Source: Escherichia sp. MOD1-EC7003
Lineage (GTDB): Bacteria > Pseudomonadota > Gammaproteobacteria > Enterobacterales > Enterobacteriaceae
Reading direction: 5' to 3'
Length of the DNA stretch: 64,000 bases
Assembly (NCBI RefSeq): GCF_002965065.1
Contig: NZ_PTRE01000039.1
Coordinates: 1 to 64,000, forward strand
Shown: in pieces, positions 40,160 through 52,098 of the stretch
How positions within the stretch are numbered: the first letter of the stretch is position 1
How the letters are laid out: each line of letters starts with the position of its first letter
The notes under the pieces: generated by a model
The model's database searches: none
What the model was told of the DNA's origin: nothing
What the model saw: only the letters and a program-made list of their open reading frames with translations
Translations under genes and position numbers: made by a program

Positions 40160-41599
40160 GTGGCCCAACACACCGTTTATTTCCCTGACGCCTTTCTGAC
40201 GCAAATGCGCGAAGCAATGCCTTCGACGCTCTCATTTGATGATTTTCTCGCCGCCTGTCAGCGCCCGTTGCGCCGCAGCATTCGCGTTAATACGCTGAAA
40301 ATCTCCGTTGCTGATTTCCTGCAATTAACCGCTCCTTATGGCTGGACGCTTACGCCAATTCCGTGGTGTGAAGAAGGTTTCTGGATTGAACGCGACGATG
40401 AAGAAGCATTGCCGTTGGGTAGTACCGCCGAGCATTTAAGTGGCCTGTTTTATATACAGGAAGCCAGTTCAATGTTGCCCGTTGCCGCATTATTTGCTGA
40501 CGGTAATGCACCACAGCGGGTGATGGATGTCGCAGCTGCGCCTGGCTCCAAAACGACGCAAATTGCCGCGCGGATGAATAACGAAGGTGCGATCCTTGCC
40601 AATGAGTTTTCTGCCAGTCGGGTAAAAGTGTTACATGCCAATATCAGCCGCTGTGGCATCAGTAATGTTGCGCTCACGCATTTTGATGGCCGCGTATTTG
40701 GTGCGGCATTACCAGAAATGTTCGATGCCATTTTGCTGGACGCTCCTTGCTCCGGCGAAGGCGTGGTGCGTAAAGATCCCGATGCGCTAAAAAACTGGTC
40801 ACCAGAAAGCAATCAGGAAATCGCAGCTACCCAACGGGAACTGATCGACAGCGCCTTTCATGCATTACGTCCTGGCGGTACGCTGGTTTACTCGACCTGT
40901 ACCTTAAACCGGGAAGAAAACGAAGCCGTTTGCCTGTGGCTGAAAGAGACATACCCCAACGCAGTCGAGTTTTTACCGCTTGGCAATCTCTTTCCTGGCG
41001 CGGACAAGGCGCTGACCGAAGCCGGTTTTTTGCATGTATTCCCACAAATTTACGACTGCGAAGGCTTTTTCGTTGCTCGTCTGCGTAAAACTCAGGCGAT
41101 TCCCGCCTTACCCGCGCCAAAATACAAAGTAGGCAATTTCCCGTTTAGCCCGGTGAAAGATCGCGAAGCCGGACAAATTCGTCAGGCAGCTGCAAGTGTT
41201 GGCTTAAACTGGGATGGAAACCTGCGCCTCTGGCAGCGCGACAAAGAACTGTGGTTGTTCCCGGCGGGCATTGAAGCCCTGATCGGTAATGTCCGATTTT
41301 CTCGTTTAGGGATTAAACTTGCCGAAACGCATAACAAAGGCTATCGCTGGCAGCATGAAGCCGTTATTGCCCTTGCCTCCCCCGATAACGTGAACGCTTT
41401 TGAACTAACAGCGCAGGAAGCGGAGGAGTGGTATCGCGGGCGCGATGTTTACCCACAAGCCGCGCCAGTTGCGGATGATGTCTTGGTTACTTTCCAACAT
41501 CAGCCGATTGGTTTAGCCAAACGGATTGGTTCGCGACTGAAAAATAGCTACCCGCGTGAACTGGTGCGCGACGGAAAACTTTTTACTGGTCACGCCTGA
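40160..41599 (+). CDS. rsmF: 16S rRNA m5C1407 methyltransferase RsmF
   Basis: A 479-residue SAM-dependent enzyme that methylates C1407 of 16S rRNA. It has the RsmB/Nop2 catalytic layout: SAM motif [21 protein letters not shown] with the release cysteine, and [11 protein letters not shown] with the nucleophilic cysteine. C-terminal domains include a PUA-like region. GTG 40160 gives the K-12 length; an ATG six bases earlier (40154) would add two residues and is the alternative. Confidence 0.93.
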   Translation: MAQHTVYFPDAFLTQMREAMPSTLSFDDFLAACQRPLRRSIRVNTLKISVADFLQLTAPYGWTLTPIPWCEEGFWIERDDEEALPLGSTAEHLSGLFYIQEASSMLPVAALFADGNAPQRVMDVAAAPGSKTTQIAARMNNEGAILANEFSASRVKVLHANISRCGISNVALTHFDGRVFGAALPEMFDAILLDAPCSGEGVVRKDPDALKNWSPESNQEIAATQRELIDSAFHALRPGGTLVYSTCTLNREENEAVCLWLKETYPNAVEFLPLGNLFPGADKALTEAGFLHVFPQIYDCEGFFVARLRKTQAIPALPAPKYKVGNFPFSPVKDREAGQIRQAAASVGLNWDGNLRLWQRDKELWLFPAGIEALIGNVRFSRLGIKLAETHNKGYRWQHEAVIALASPDNVNAFELTAQEAEEWYRGRDVYPQAAPVADDVLVTFQHQPIGLAKRIGSRLKNSYPRELVRDGKLFTGHA

Positions 41600-41717
41600 T
41601 AGCGCACAAAAAAAAGCGCACTTTTTGACTGGCGCATTCCGCGACCTCAGCTAGGCTGAAAAATGGTGCGATCGGACTGGTCGTACCACAACCGACAGCT
41701 AAATGGAGAGCACGAAG

Positions 41718-41954
41718 ATGAAAACCAGTGTGCGCATAGGCGCTTTTGAAATTGACGACGGCGAATTACACGGCGAATCGCCGGGTGATCGAACGTTAAC
41801 TATTCCTTGTAAATCAGACCCCGATTTATGTATGCAACTGGATGCCTGGGATGCCGAAACCAGTATTCCTGCCCTGCTAAATGGCGAACACTCTGTCCTT
41901 TACCGTACCCACTACGATCAACAATCTGATGCCTGGATTATGCGTCTTGCCTGA
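41718..41954 (+). CDS. yebV: DUF1480 family protein YebV
   Basis: A 78-residue predicted soluble protein beginning MKTSVRIGAFEIDDGE, DUF1480 family, function unknown. ATG 41718 follows GGAGAGCACGAAG; an in-frame ATG at 41703 is not supported by homologue length. In K-12 it is a sigma-S/stationary-phase gene. Confidence 0.9.
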   Translation: MKTSVRIGAFEIDDGELHGESPGDRTLTIPCKSDPDLCMQLDAWDAETSIPALLNGEHSVLYRTHYDQQSDAWIMRLA

Positions 41955-42058
41955 TCCAAAAAGAACCCGTCGGCATGGCGGGTTATTTGTCCTGGTTATT
42001 CCCTCGTTGTAAAATCTCTCCTAAAATTGACGGTACGGCACCACACTTCGGGGATGAA

Positions 42059-42250
42059 ATGTTCGCGCTGGTACTTTTTGTTTGCTACCTGGAAGACGGT
42101 TGTGAAGATATTGTTGTTGATGTCTACAACACGGAACAGCAGTGTCTTTATTCTATGAGCGATCAACGGATCCGCCATGGCGGTTGTTTTCCGATTGAGG
42201 ATTTTATAGATGGTTTCGGGCGACCGGCACAGGAGTACGGTGATTTTTAA
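42059..42250 (+). CDS. yebW: DUF1482 family protein YebW
   Basis: A 63-residue protein of the DUF1482 family (MFALVLFVCYLEDG start, RPAQEYGDF end), function unknown. The start at 42059 follows GGGGATGAA; the longer open frame from 41975 extends beyond the family length. Its stop abuts the pphA remnant on the other strand. Confidence 0.88.
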   Translation: MFALVLFVCYLEDGCEDIVVDVYNTEQQCLYSMSDQRIRHGGCFPIEDFIDGFGRPAQEYGDF

Positions 42251-42540
42251 TTATTGCAGTTGCACGAGAGTCAGTTCTCCCCCAAAGACAGCGCCAGTAT
42301 TAATATAATGCAGGTTGCCAATATCCACGCGATGGCGCAACGGTGTATGACCAAACCAGAAATGATCTGCGCCACTCATTCCCTGCCCTTTTTGGCGTTC
42401 ACGTAATCGCGAGCGGCTCCACAAGACCTGATGCAAATCGACGTCCTTTTGCCACTCTCATAACGTGTTTGCCGGTGCGACTGTGTACTTCAAGAATAAA
42501 CGGGCGCAGGCTGTTTCATCAATATTTTCCTCCCACGCTA
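42251..42540 (-). pseudogene. pphA: pphA remnant (Ser/Thr protein phosphatase 1)
   Basis: The minus strand encodes the C-terminal part of PphA: DVDLHQVLWSRSRL, then SGADHFWFGHTPL and NLHYINTGAVFGG to the normal end. Just upstream, FILEVHSRTGKHV (the segment before the metal-site HADYP) is in a different frame, and the HADYP part between them is missing. In the frame of the C-terminal part a TGA interrupts. The N-terminal catalytic motifs (GDIHG, GDLIDRG, GNHE) are absent. Only about one third of the gene is left. Confidence 0.85.
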
Positions 42541-42653
42541 AAGATCACATAATCTTAACAAGAATGTTAAAAAACGCTGGACTCAGGCAGTAGAGTATGT
42601 GTTATGGTTGGCTATAAAGTCAGCGAAGGGAATGCTTCCGGCTTTTAACAGAT

Positions 42654-42757
42654 AAAAAGAGACCGAATACGATTCCTGTATTCGGTCCAGGGAAATGGCT
42701 CTTGGGAGAGAGCCGTGCGCTAAAAGTTGGCATTAATGCAGGCTTAGTTGCCTTGCC
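42654..42757 (-). ncRNA. sdsR: Small RNA SdsR (RyeB)
   Basis: About 104 nt, read on the minus strand: starts GCAAGGCAACTAAGCC, includes GCCAACTTTTAGCG and CACGGCTCTCTCCC, and ends in the terminator hairpin GACCGAATACAGGAATCG with its partner arm and TTTTT. It matches the sigma-S-dependent, Hfq-binding SdsR of enterobacteria, which represses targets such as mutS, ompD and tolC. The only clear change from K-12 is in the first 20 bases. Confidence 0.93.
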
Positions 42758-42844
42758 CTTTAAGAATAGATGACGACGCCAGGTTTTCCAGTTTGCGTGC
42801 AAAATGGTCAATAAAAAGCGTGCTGGCCATCAACTTAAATGTTA

Positions 42845-42887
42845 AAAACCGCCCGTTCTGGTGAAAGAACTGAGGCGGTTTTTTATT
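42845..42887. terminator. Bidirectional terminator of ryeA and yebY
   Basis: AAACCGCC and GGCGGTTT form the base of a hairpin with an inner GTTCT/AGAAC stem. T-runs follow on both strands, so it can end RyeA rightward and yebY leftward. Confidence 0.75.
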
Positions 42888-42913
42888 GGAAATCAAAAAG
42901 CTATTTTAGGTAA

Positions 42914-43255
42914 TTAGCAGAGTTTTTCAGCTCGTTCTATAAACGGTGCCAGGCTCATTTTTTCGCCGGGATTGTTGGGAGCATCAATCTGAATCACCGA
43001 AATGGGTTGAGCTTTAGTCTTCCCGCTGGCGACTTCCTTTTGTGCGATATCGTTTAAAGGATACTGCACGAGGGTACTTGGGTTAATGACATACAAAGCA
43101 TTACCCGGTCGGCAAGTCAGCATCACCTCTTCGCGATTAAACGCCCATTTGTCTTTACCCACTTCAAAACGACTGACGGTAATCACCTGCGGCGCCGCCA
43201 GCGCCGCTGCCGAACTGGTGAGTAACAGAAACGCCAGAATACTTTTTTTCATCAT
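42914..43255 (-). CDS. yebY: YebY family periplasmic protein
   Basis: A 113-residue exported protein: signal peptide at residues 1–20 ([15 protein letters not shown]), then a small DUF2511 domain with two cysteines (MLTCRPG and the C-terminal EKLC). Function is unknown, but it is the third gene of the yobA–yebZ–yebY unit, which suggests a role with copper. It lies 12 bp after yebZ. Confidence 0.9.
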   Translation of the reverse strand: MMKKSILAFLLLTSSAAALAAPQVITVSRFEVGKDKWAFNREEVMLTCRPGNALYVINPSTLVQYPLNDIAQKEVASGKTKAQPISVIQIDAPNNPGEKMSLAPFIERAEKLC

Positions 43256-43267
43256 TTTCGTAATCCA

Positions 43268-44140
43268 TCAAAAAGGTTCGAGAGTCGCAAGCAAGCTGAT
43301 TATCACCAGCACTACCGCACCTATCGCCCATTCGAGTTTAGTCATCCACACAAACCGGGGAGCCGCACGGTCTTCATCCTGTCTCATGCGCGGTACAAGA
43401 ACATAACGATTTGCCAGCGCGATGACCACCATAATCATCACCAGAATGGCTTTGAGCAATAAGAGTTGGCCCCAGTAAGTCGTAAGCGTGGGGGAAAATC
43501 CGGTAATCAACAATGCATTAAGCACGCCGCTTGCCAGTACGCCGATCACCGCCAAATGACCGCACCAGGAAAAACGCATCAGCGCCTGAATAGACTGCTG
43601 TCGCCAACGCCCTTTGATGAGTTTCATACACCAGAGAACCGGCAGTAATCCCCCAAACCACGTCGCCGCACAGATCAGGTGAATCGCGTGATTAGTCTGA
43701 TGGATTTTCGCCGTTACCCCTTCATTCAGCGTCGCATGCCCGACTCCCGCCAGCAGAATAAATTGCGCGGTAGTGAGCATAAACAGCAAACGTGGCATAT
43801 TCCGCGGTTGCATGAGGGCGACGATCAACGTTACGAGGGCGAAAACAATTTGCCATAACCAGACGCCACCAAACTGCGTTTGCAAAACAGCCTGCCAAAT
43901 GCTTGGCGAAAATACATCTGACCATCCCGCTCCCATCAGCCCACCCTGAACGGCGAGCATTGCAGTAGCACTGATCAAACTCCAGACGGCGGCGTGCTGT
44001 TGTAAACGCAGAAAACGCTTTGTCAGCAAGCGACGAATCGTTAAGGGGGCCAGCCAGGCACCGTAAATAGCGACGCCAAAGACCAGCATCAGAGAGGTGA
44101 AATGGATAAATCGCAGCGCGATCCAGGTAAACACCAGCAT
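43268..44140 (-). CDS. yebZ: CopD-type copper-resistance membrane protein YebZ
   Basis: A 290-residue inner-membrane protein with about eight spans, of the CopD/PcoD family. His and Trp residues near the membrane faces (VGHATLNEG, NHAIHLICAATWFGG) are typical of the group. It likely works with the periplasmic CopC-like YobA to move copper. The gap to yobA is three bases. Confidence 0.92.
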   Translation of the reverse strand: MLVFTWIALRFIHFTSLMLVFGVAIYGAWLAPLTIRRLLTKRFLRLQQHAAVWSLISATAMLAVQGGLMGAGWSDVFSPSIWQAVLQTQFGGVWLWQIVFALVTLIVALMQPRNMPRLLFMLTTAQFILLAGVGHATLNEGVTAKIHQTNHAIHLICAATWFGGLLPVLWCMKLIKGRWRQQSIQALMRFSWCGHLAVIGVLASGVLNALLITGFSPTLTTYWGQLLLLKAILVMIMVVIALANRYVLVPRMRQDEDRAAPRFVWMTKLEWAIGAVVLVIISLLATLEPF

Positions 44141-44143
44141 GAT

Positions 44144-44518
44144 TTATTTCACGCTAAAGGTGTAGTGTCCTTTCGTTTTATGCCCGTCCACCGAAACAAC
44201 ATGCCAGTCAACGGTGTAGGTTCCAGATTTCAGCGAATCGGCCAGTGGAACAATCAGTTGCTTTTGGTCCTGCTCATTCCGCTTCGCCGGTAATGTCTTA
44301 ATATTTTCGTTTTTTGGCCCCGTGATTTTGACACCACTGAATCCTGTTTCAACGCCTTCAGAGAAGTTTAAAGTGATTGCCTGCGGGGCAGCTGTCACTT
44401 GCGCGTTTGCCGCAGGATACTGATGCGTTAAATGCGCATGTGCCCAGACGGAGGGTGTCACCAACGAAGTGGTCAGGATTGCCAGCGCGTAGTGAAGGGA
44501 GCGTGCAGTTGAAACCAT
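44144..44518 (-). CDS. yobA: CopC-type periplasmic copper-binding protein YobA
   Basis: A 124-residue protein with a signal peptide (cleavage after VWA, about residue 26) and a CopC beta-sandwich starting HAHLTHQYPA. The N-terminal His of the mature protein is the expected Cu(II) ligand, and the C-terminal DGHKTKGHY region supplies the other. First gene of the yobA–yebZ–yebY operon. Confidence 0.92.
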   Translation of the reverse strand: MVSTARSLHYALAILTTSLVTPSVWAHAHLTHQYPAANAQVTAAPQAITLNFSEGVETGFSGVKITGPKNENIKTLPAKRNEQDQKQLIVPLADSLKSGTYTVDWHVVSVDGHKTKGHYTFSVK

Positions 44519-44656
44519 ATTATCTATTCCTTTTTGTAATAACTTTTTAACAGAGCATAACCTTGTCTACTGTCTGAGTCGAGGAGCATCAATTCCGGCT
44601 TGCCATCTAGGCTCACTCTTAGTAACGTTTGCCCGCGAATGATGAGGAGATTAAGA

Positions 44657-44887
44657 ATGCTGAAGAATCTGGCTAAACTGGATCAAACAGAAATGGATAA
44701 AGTGAATGTCGACCTGGCGGCAGCCGGGGTGGCATTTAAAGAACGCTACAATATGCCGGTGATCGCTGAAGCGGTTGAACGTGAACAGCCTGAACATTTG
44801 CGCAACTGGTTTCGCGAGCGGCTTATCGCCCACCGTTTGGCTTCGGTCAATCTGTCACGTTTACCTTACGAGCCCAAACTTAAATAA
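44657..44887 (+). CDS. holE: DNA polymerase III theta subunit
   Basis: A 76-residue helical protein that binds the epsilon proofreading subunit in the polymerase III core and stabilises it; not essential. The sequence [15 protein letters not shown] to [10 protein letters not shown] is essentially K-12. ATG 44657 is preceded by TGAGGAGATTA. The longer frame from 44600 is rejected. Confidence 0.95.
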   Translation: MLKNLAKLDQTEMDKVNVDLAAAGVAFKERYNMPVIAEAVEREQPEHLRNWFRERLIAHRLASVNLSRLPYEPKLK

Positions 44888-44968
44888 AACTTATACATAG
44901 TTACACTTTCTTACATGACGCCTGCTGAATTATGAGTATTTTCTAAACTGCCCCCATAATTTGCCGTC

Positions 44969-45403
44969 ATGATGTCGTTCTGGAAAGTTGCAGCAGCGCA
45001 ATATGAGCCTCGTAAAACCTCACTGACCGAACAGGTAGCTCATCATCTGGAATTTGTGAGGGCCGCCGCCAGGCAACAATGTCAGCTGTTAGTTTTTCCA
45101 TCGCTTTCTTTATTGGGGTGTGATTACTCGCGACGTGCCCTTCCTGCCCTACCCGATCTCTCACTGTTAGACCCGCTTTGTTATGCCGCAACGACCTGGC
45201 GAATGACCATCATTGCCAGCCTTCCCGTTGAATATAACGATCGCTTTATTCGTGGAGTTGCGGTGTTCGCACCGTGGCGAAAAACGCCAGGGATCTATCA
45301 TCAGAGTCTTGGTCGTCTCATCGTCCGCGCCGATCGTGGTTCATTATTAGTCGGTCAGCATTCATCACAGGGTTGGCAAGGCGATATCATTCCATTACGC
45401 TAG
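44969..45403 (+). CDS. yobB: YobB, nitrilase-like protein with internal deletion
   Basis: The K-12 protein is a 218-residue carbon–nitrogen hydrolase (nitrilase) relative. Here the frame is 144 residues. The N-terminal part (WKVAAAQYEPRKTS to KTPGIYHQS) and the C-terminal part (GRLIVRADRGSLL to GDIIPLR) are both present, but about 73 residues between them are missing, in frame. The lost part covers the middle of the fold where the nitrilase Lys and Cys positions lie, so any catalysis is probably gone. It could be annotated as a pseudogene. Confidence 0.75.
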   Translation: MMSFWKVAAAQYEPRKTSLTEQVAHHLEFVRAAARQQCQLLVFPSLSLLGCDYSRRALPALPDLSLLDPLCYAATTWRMTIIASLPVEYNDRFIRGVAVFAPWRKTPGIYHQSLGRLIVRADRGSLLVGQHSSQGWQGDIIPLR

Positions 45404-45426
45404 GCTTTTTCGGCCTGGAGCATGCC

Positions 45427-48173
<2,747 letters not shown>

Positions 48174-48308
48174 TTATAAGGGTGGCAAAACTCACCGGGG
48201 ATGCAAGCGAAACAGGATTGTCATTGCTCAGATGATGACAGGTAATAGCGCGGATATCGAATGTTATGCAGACAGAGAAAATCAGCCTGCTCAAATGGCT
48301 GTGCGGTT

Positions 48309-48345
48309 CTGGATAGCCCGAAATAGTCAACTTCAGGCTATCCAG
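48309..48345. repeat. Perfect inverted repeat after yebE
   Basis: CTGGATAGCC and GGCTATCCAG face each other over a 17-base loop, ten bases past the yebE stop on the minus strand. No U-tract follows. It may act as a weak terminator or stabiliser. Confidence 0.5.
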
Positions 48346-48354
48346 AGAGTGGAA

Positions 48355-49014
48355 TTATTCAACCAAAGTGCGTTTCTGCTGTTCGAGATCGCGTTCAATG
48401 CCTTCACGAACATCCTGGGGAATTTTCAGCGCGTCACCCAGTGCATTCAGGTAACTGCGCTCCATAAAATGGTCAATATCAATAGCCGCGCAGCTCAGGA
48501 AGTAGATTTCCAGCGCCTCTTCTTCATTGCGGACTCCGGTAGCCAGGCGTTGTGGATCCAGCGGTTGTTCGATTGCCTGCTCAATGAGTACACGCCCCTG
48601 CTCTTCCACGCCAGCTTCACGCAATTGCTGCTCGATTGCCGCACGTTCTTTGGCATCAATATGACCATCACTTTTAGCGGCAAAGACCAGCGCAAGGATC
48701 AAACGTTCCGTACGCTCATCCAGTGGCGTACTTTGCGCGCCAAACTGCGGTTCGTCCTGATGCGCCGCACGAATTTTATCTTTGTATTTATTCCACAGCA
48801 CCGTGCCCGCTACCGCTCCACCGCCAACCAGCAACGCGTTAGTACCATATTTCGTGAGAAGTTTCCGTGCTGATTTATTTGCGACCAGCAGCCCAGCCAG
48901 TCCACCTAATGCGCCTGGTACTAAAAGTTTGCCCAATCCTTGATCCGTAGACGAGGAGGTAGAAGAACTGCCTTGCCCAAGCAGGGATTGTAGCTGATTT
49001 AACCAGTTAGCCAT
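48355..49014 (-). CDS. yebE: Inner-membrane protein YebE (DUF533)
   Basis: A 219-residue protein: a Ser-rich N-terminal segment, a hydrophobic stretch with [11 protein letters not shown] and [11 protein letters not shown] (about 32–75), and a TerB-like helical DUF533 domain (about 95–210). Function is unknown; in K-12 it is strongly induced through Cpx envelope stress. Length equals K-12. Confidence 0.92.
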   Translation of the reverse strand: MANWLNQLQSLLGQGSSSTSSSTDQGLGKLLVPGALGGLAGLLVANKSARKLLTKYGTNALLVGGGAVAGTVLWNKYKDKIRAAHQDEPQFGAQSTPLDERTERLILALVFAAKSDGHIDAKERAAIEQQLREAGVEEQGRVLIEQAIEQPLDPQRLATGVRNEEEALEIYFLSCAAIDIDHFMERSYLNALGDALKIPQDVREGIERDLEQQKRTLVE

Positions 49015-49228
49015 ATTTGTTCCTCAATAACTATTTTTAGTGCCTGTAGCATAACGGATGAGGATGTCAGAAAGTGTATATCGAGGCAAAAGATGCGCAA
49101 ATAAGCGGGGGCGTAAGGCCATTATTAAAAGAAATTCGCACAAGGTAAGGTGTTTACTGTATATCGGCGGGAAGGGGTATTTTGGTGATGGTGGTTTGAC
49201 GTTTTGAGTGGCATTGTTTAATGCTAAT

Positions 49229-49315
49229 TGCCCGATGCAACGCAGTTGCGTCTTATCAGGCCTACGATTTTGGTGCGTTGTAGGGCAGACAAGGCACTCG
49301 CGCCGCATCTACCAA
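49229..49315. repeat. REP pair (BIME) between yebE and yebF
   Basis: One REP unit (GCCCGATGCAACGC…CTTATCAGGCCTAC, 49229–49265) is followed by a degenerate oppositely oriented one (GTAGGGCAGACAAGGC…GCCGCATCTACCAAC). This is the ordinary BIME layout. The rest of the 49015–49340 gap holds nothing else I can support. Confidence 0.75.
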
Positions 49316-49340
49316 CGATCAATCGAATTATCAGAAGTCA

Positions 49341-49745
<405 letters not shown>

Positions 49746-49763
49746 TCAGGAGCGCAAGTTGCT

Positions 49764-50054
49764 TCAGGCCGCGTGTGACGCATCATCCTCTTCAGAATCA
49801 GCACCAACTACCTGTGGGGACGGTAATTTGCCGGTTTTCAGAATAGTGCTCAACACATCTTTTTGTTCTGCCAGCCATAGCGAAAGGGCTTCACGTTGCT
49901 CGTCTTCCATTTGCACTGGAGAATTTGTCAGCCAGGTGTCGAGCAGATCTGCCGTATCAAGCATTTTGTCATAAGCATCGGCTTCCTTTTTGCTGGTAAA
50001 CGACATTTTCTCTTCGCCCTCACGAATGACTACGTATTTAACTTCAACCGCCAT
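49764..50054 (-). CDS. yebG: SOS-induced protein YebG
   Basis: A 96-residue conserved protein, DNA-damage inducible, function not settled. It starts MAVEVKYVVIREGEEKM and has an acidic C-terminal tail. A clear LexA box lies 18 bp upstream of the start. yebF follows on the same strand. Confidence 0.94.
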   Translation of the reverse strand: MAVEVKYVVIREGEEKMSFTSKKEADAYDKMLDTADLLDTWLTNSPVQMEDEQREALSLWLAEQKDVLSTILKTGKLPSPQVVGADSEEDDASHAA

Positions 50055-50071
50055 TTGCAGCCTCTCACAAT

Positions 50072-50091
50072 AACTGTAATTTTATACAGTA
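50072..50091 (-). promoter_or_regulatory. LexA box of yebG
   Basis: AACTGTAATTTTATACAGTA contains CTGT-N8-ACAG, the SOS operator core, with the flanking A/T preferred by LexA. It lies between the yebG and purT starts. Confidence 0.9.
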
Positions 50092-50134
50092 TATTTCTTT
50101 TCAGCCGGGAAATCAATATCAACAATAAAGACAT

Positions 50135-50150
50135 GCGCAAACGTTTTCGT
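50135..50150 (+). promoter_or_regulatory. PurR box of purT
   Basis: GCGCAAACGTTTTCGT matches the PurR consensus ACGCAAACGTTTNCNT except at the first base. It lies 38 bp before the purT start, where PurR with hypoxanthine or guanine represses. Confidence 0.85.
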
Positions 50151-50187
50151 TTATACTGCGCGCGGAATTAATCAGGGGATATTCGTT

Positions 50188-51366
50188 ATGACGTTATTAG
50201 GCACTGCGCTGCGTCCGGCAGCAACTCGCGTGATGTTATTAGGCTCCGGAGAACTGGGTAAAGAAGTGGCAATCGAGTGTCAGCGCCTCGGCGTAGAGGT
50301 GATTGCCGTCGATCGCTATGCCGACGCGCCAGCCATGCATGTCGCGCATCGCTCCCATGTCATTAATATGCTTGATGGTGATGCATTACGCCGTGTGGTT
50401 GAACTGGAAAAACCACATTATATCGTGCCGGAGATCGAAGCTATTGCCACCGATATGCTGCTCCAACTTGAAGAGGAAGGACTGAATGTTGTCCCCTGCG
50501 CTCGCGCAACGAAATTAACGATGAATCGCGAGGGTATCCGTCGCCTGGCGGCAGAGGAGCTGCAGCTGCCCACTTCAACTTACCGTTTTGCCGATAGCGA
50601 AAGCCTTTTCCGCGAGGCGGTTGCCGACATCGGCTATCCCTGCATTGTTAAACCGGTGATGAGCTCTTCCGGCAAAGGTCAGACATTTATTCGTTCTGCC
50701 GAGCAGCTTACGCATGCGTGGGAATACGCTCAACAAGGTGGACGTGCCGGAGCGGGTCGCGTGATTGTTGAAGGCGTCGTTAAGTTTGACTTCGAAATTA
50801 CCCTGCTCACCATCAGCGCGGTAGATGGCGTCCATTTCTGTGCACCAGTAGGTCATCGCCAGGAAGATGGTGACTATCGTGAATCCTGGCAACCACAGCA
50901 AATGAGTCAGCTGGCTCTGGAACGTGCGCAGGAGATTGCCCGTAAAGTGGTGCTGGCACTGGGCGGTTATGGTCTGTTTGGTGTCGAGCTGTTTGTCTGT
51001 GGTGATGAGGTGATTTTCAGTGAGGTCTCCCCTCGCCCACATGACACCGGGATGGTGACGTTAATTTCTCAGGATCTCTCGGAGTTTGCCCTGCATGTGC
51101 GAGCCTTCCTCGGACTTCCGGTTGGCGGGATCCGTCAGTATGGTCCTGCCGCTTCTGCCGTGATCCTGCCACAACTGACCAGTCAGAATGTCACGTTTGA
51201 TAATGTGCAGAATGCCGTAGGCACAGGTTTGCAGATTCGTTTATTTGGTAAGCCGGAAATTGATGGCTGCCGCCGTATGGGTGTCGCGCTGGCGACCGCT
51301 GAGAGTGTTGATGAAGCGATTGAGCGCGCAAAACACGCCGCTGCACAGGTAAAAGTACAAGGTTAA
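50188..51366 (+). CDS. purT: Formate-dependent GAR transformylase PurT
   Basis: A 392-residue ATP-grasp enzyme that makes formylglycinamide ribonucleotide from GAR, formate and ATP in purine synthesis, an alternative to PurN. N-terminal [12 protein letters not shown] is the nucleotide-binding fold; ATP-grasp residues lie in [12 protein letters not shown] and the metal site in [20 protein letters not shown]. Length equals K-12. Confidence 0.95.
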   Translation: MTLLGTALRPAATRVMLLGSGELGKEVAIECQRLGVEVIAVDRYADAPAMHVAHRSHVINMLDGDALRRVVELEKPHYIVPEIEAIATDMLLQLEEEGLNVVPCARATKLTMNREGIRRLAAEELQLPTSTYRFADSESLFREAVADIGYPCIVKPVMSSSGKGQTFIRSAEQLTHAWEYAQQGGRAGAGRVIVEGVVKFDFEITLLTISAVDGVHFCAPVGHRQEDGDYRESWQPQQMSQLALERAQEIARKVVLALGGYGLFGVELFVCGDEVIFSEVSPRPHDTGMVTLISQDLSEFALHVRAFLGLPVGGIRQYGPAASAVILPQLTSQNVTFDNVQNAVGTGLQIRLFGKPEIDGCRRMGVALATAESVDEAIERAKHAAAQVKVQG

Positions 51367-51383
51367 CCCCGGCAAAAAACGCT

Positions 51384-51418
51384 ACAAAAATGCCCGATTC
51401 ACGATCGGGCATTTTGAC
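51384..51418. terminator. Bidirectional terminator between purT and eda
   Basis: AAAATGCCCGAT and ATCGGGCATTTT form a 12-bp stem around TCACG, with A/T runs on both sides. It ends both the rightward purT and the leftward edd–eda messages. Confidence 0.88.
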
Positions 51419-51420
51419 TT

Positions 51421-52062
51421 TTACAGCTTAGCGCCTTCTACAGCTTCACGCGCCAGCTTAGTAATGCGGTCGTAATCGCCCGCTTCCAACGCATCTGCCG
51501 GAACCAGCCAGGAACCACCGATGCACAGCACGCTTTTCAGCGCCAGGTAGTCACGGTAGTTAGCCGGAGAAATGCCCCCTGTCGGGCAGAAACGGACCTG
51601 GGAGAACGGGCCAGCAATTGCCTGCAGGGCTTTCACACCGCCGTTAGCTTCAGCCGGGAAGAATTTGAACTCTTTCAAACCGTAGTCCATACCCAGCATC
51701 AGTTCAGAAACAGTGCTGATCCCCGGAATCAGAGGAATAGTCCCTTCGGTAGCGGCTTTCAGCAGCGGCTCAGTCAGCCCCGGGCTAATTGCGAACTGTG
51801 CCCCCGCTTCAGTGACTTCTGCCAGCTGCTGTGGATTCAGCACCGTACCGGCACCCACAATCGCTTCCGGCACTTCTTTGGCGATAGCACGGATAGCGTC
51901 AACTGCACACTCGGTACGCAGAGTCACTTCCAGAACGCGTACGCCACCTGCGACCAGCGCTTTTGCCATCGGCACCGCGTGTTCCAGTTTTTTTACCACG
52001 ATAACCGGTACAACCGGGCCGGTGGTCAGGATTGATTCTGCACTTGTTTTCCAGTTTTTCAT
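51421..52062 (-). CDS. eda: KDPG/KHG aldolase Eda
   Basis: A 213-residue class I aldolase that splits 2-keto-3-deoxy-6-phosphogluconate into pyruvate and glyceraldehyde-3-phosphate in the Entner–Doudoroff pathway, and also acts on ketohydroxyglutarate. The Schiff-base lysine is in KFFPAE (near residue 133). It is 36 bp downstream of edd. In K-12 it also has its own KdgR-controlled promoter. Confidence 0.95.
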
Positions 52063-52098
52063 CAGAGTTTTCTCTCGCCTGATTACAAATTTGTCGTC

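Larger units (their letters stand above)
42616..42887 (+). ncRNA. ryeA: RyeA (SraC) RNA antisense to SdsR
   Basis: In K-12 a plus-strand RNA covers the whole of SdsR and the two pair fully, controlling each other like an RNA toxin–antitoxin pair. Here the plus strand is conserved across SdsR and continues to a strong terminator (AAACCGCC, then GGCGGTTTTTTATT near 42874–42887). The 5' end is set by analogy and is approximate. Confidence 0.65.
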
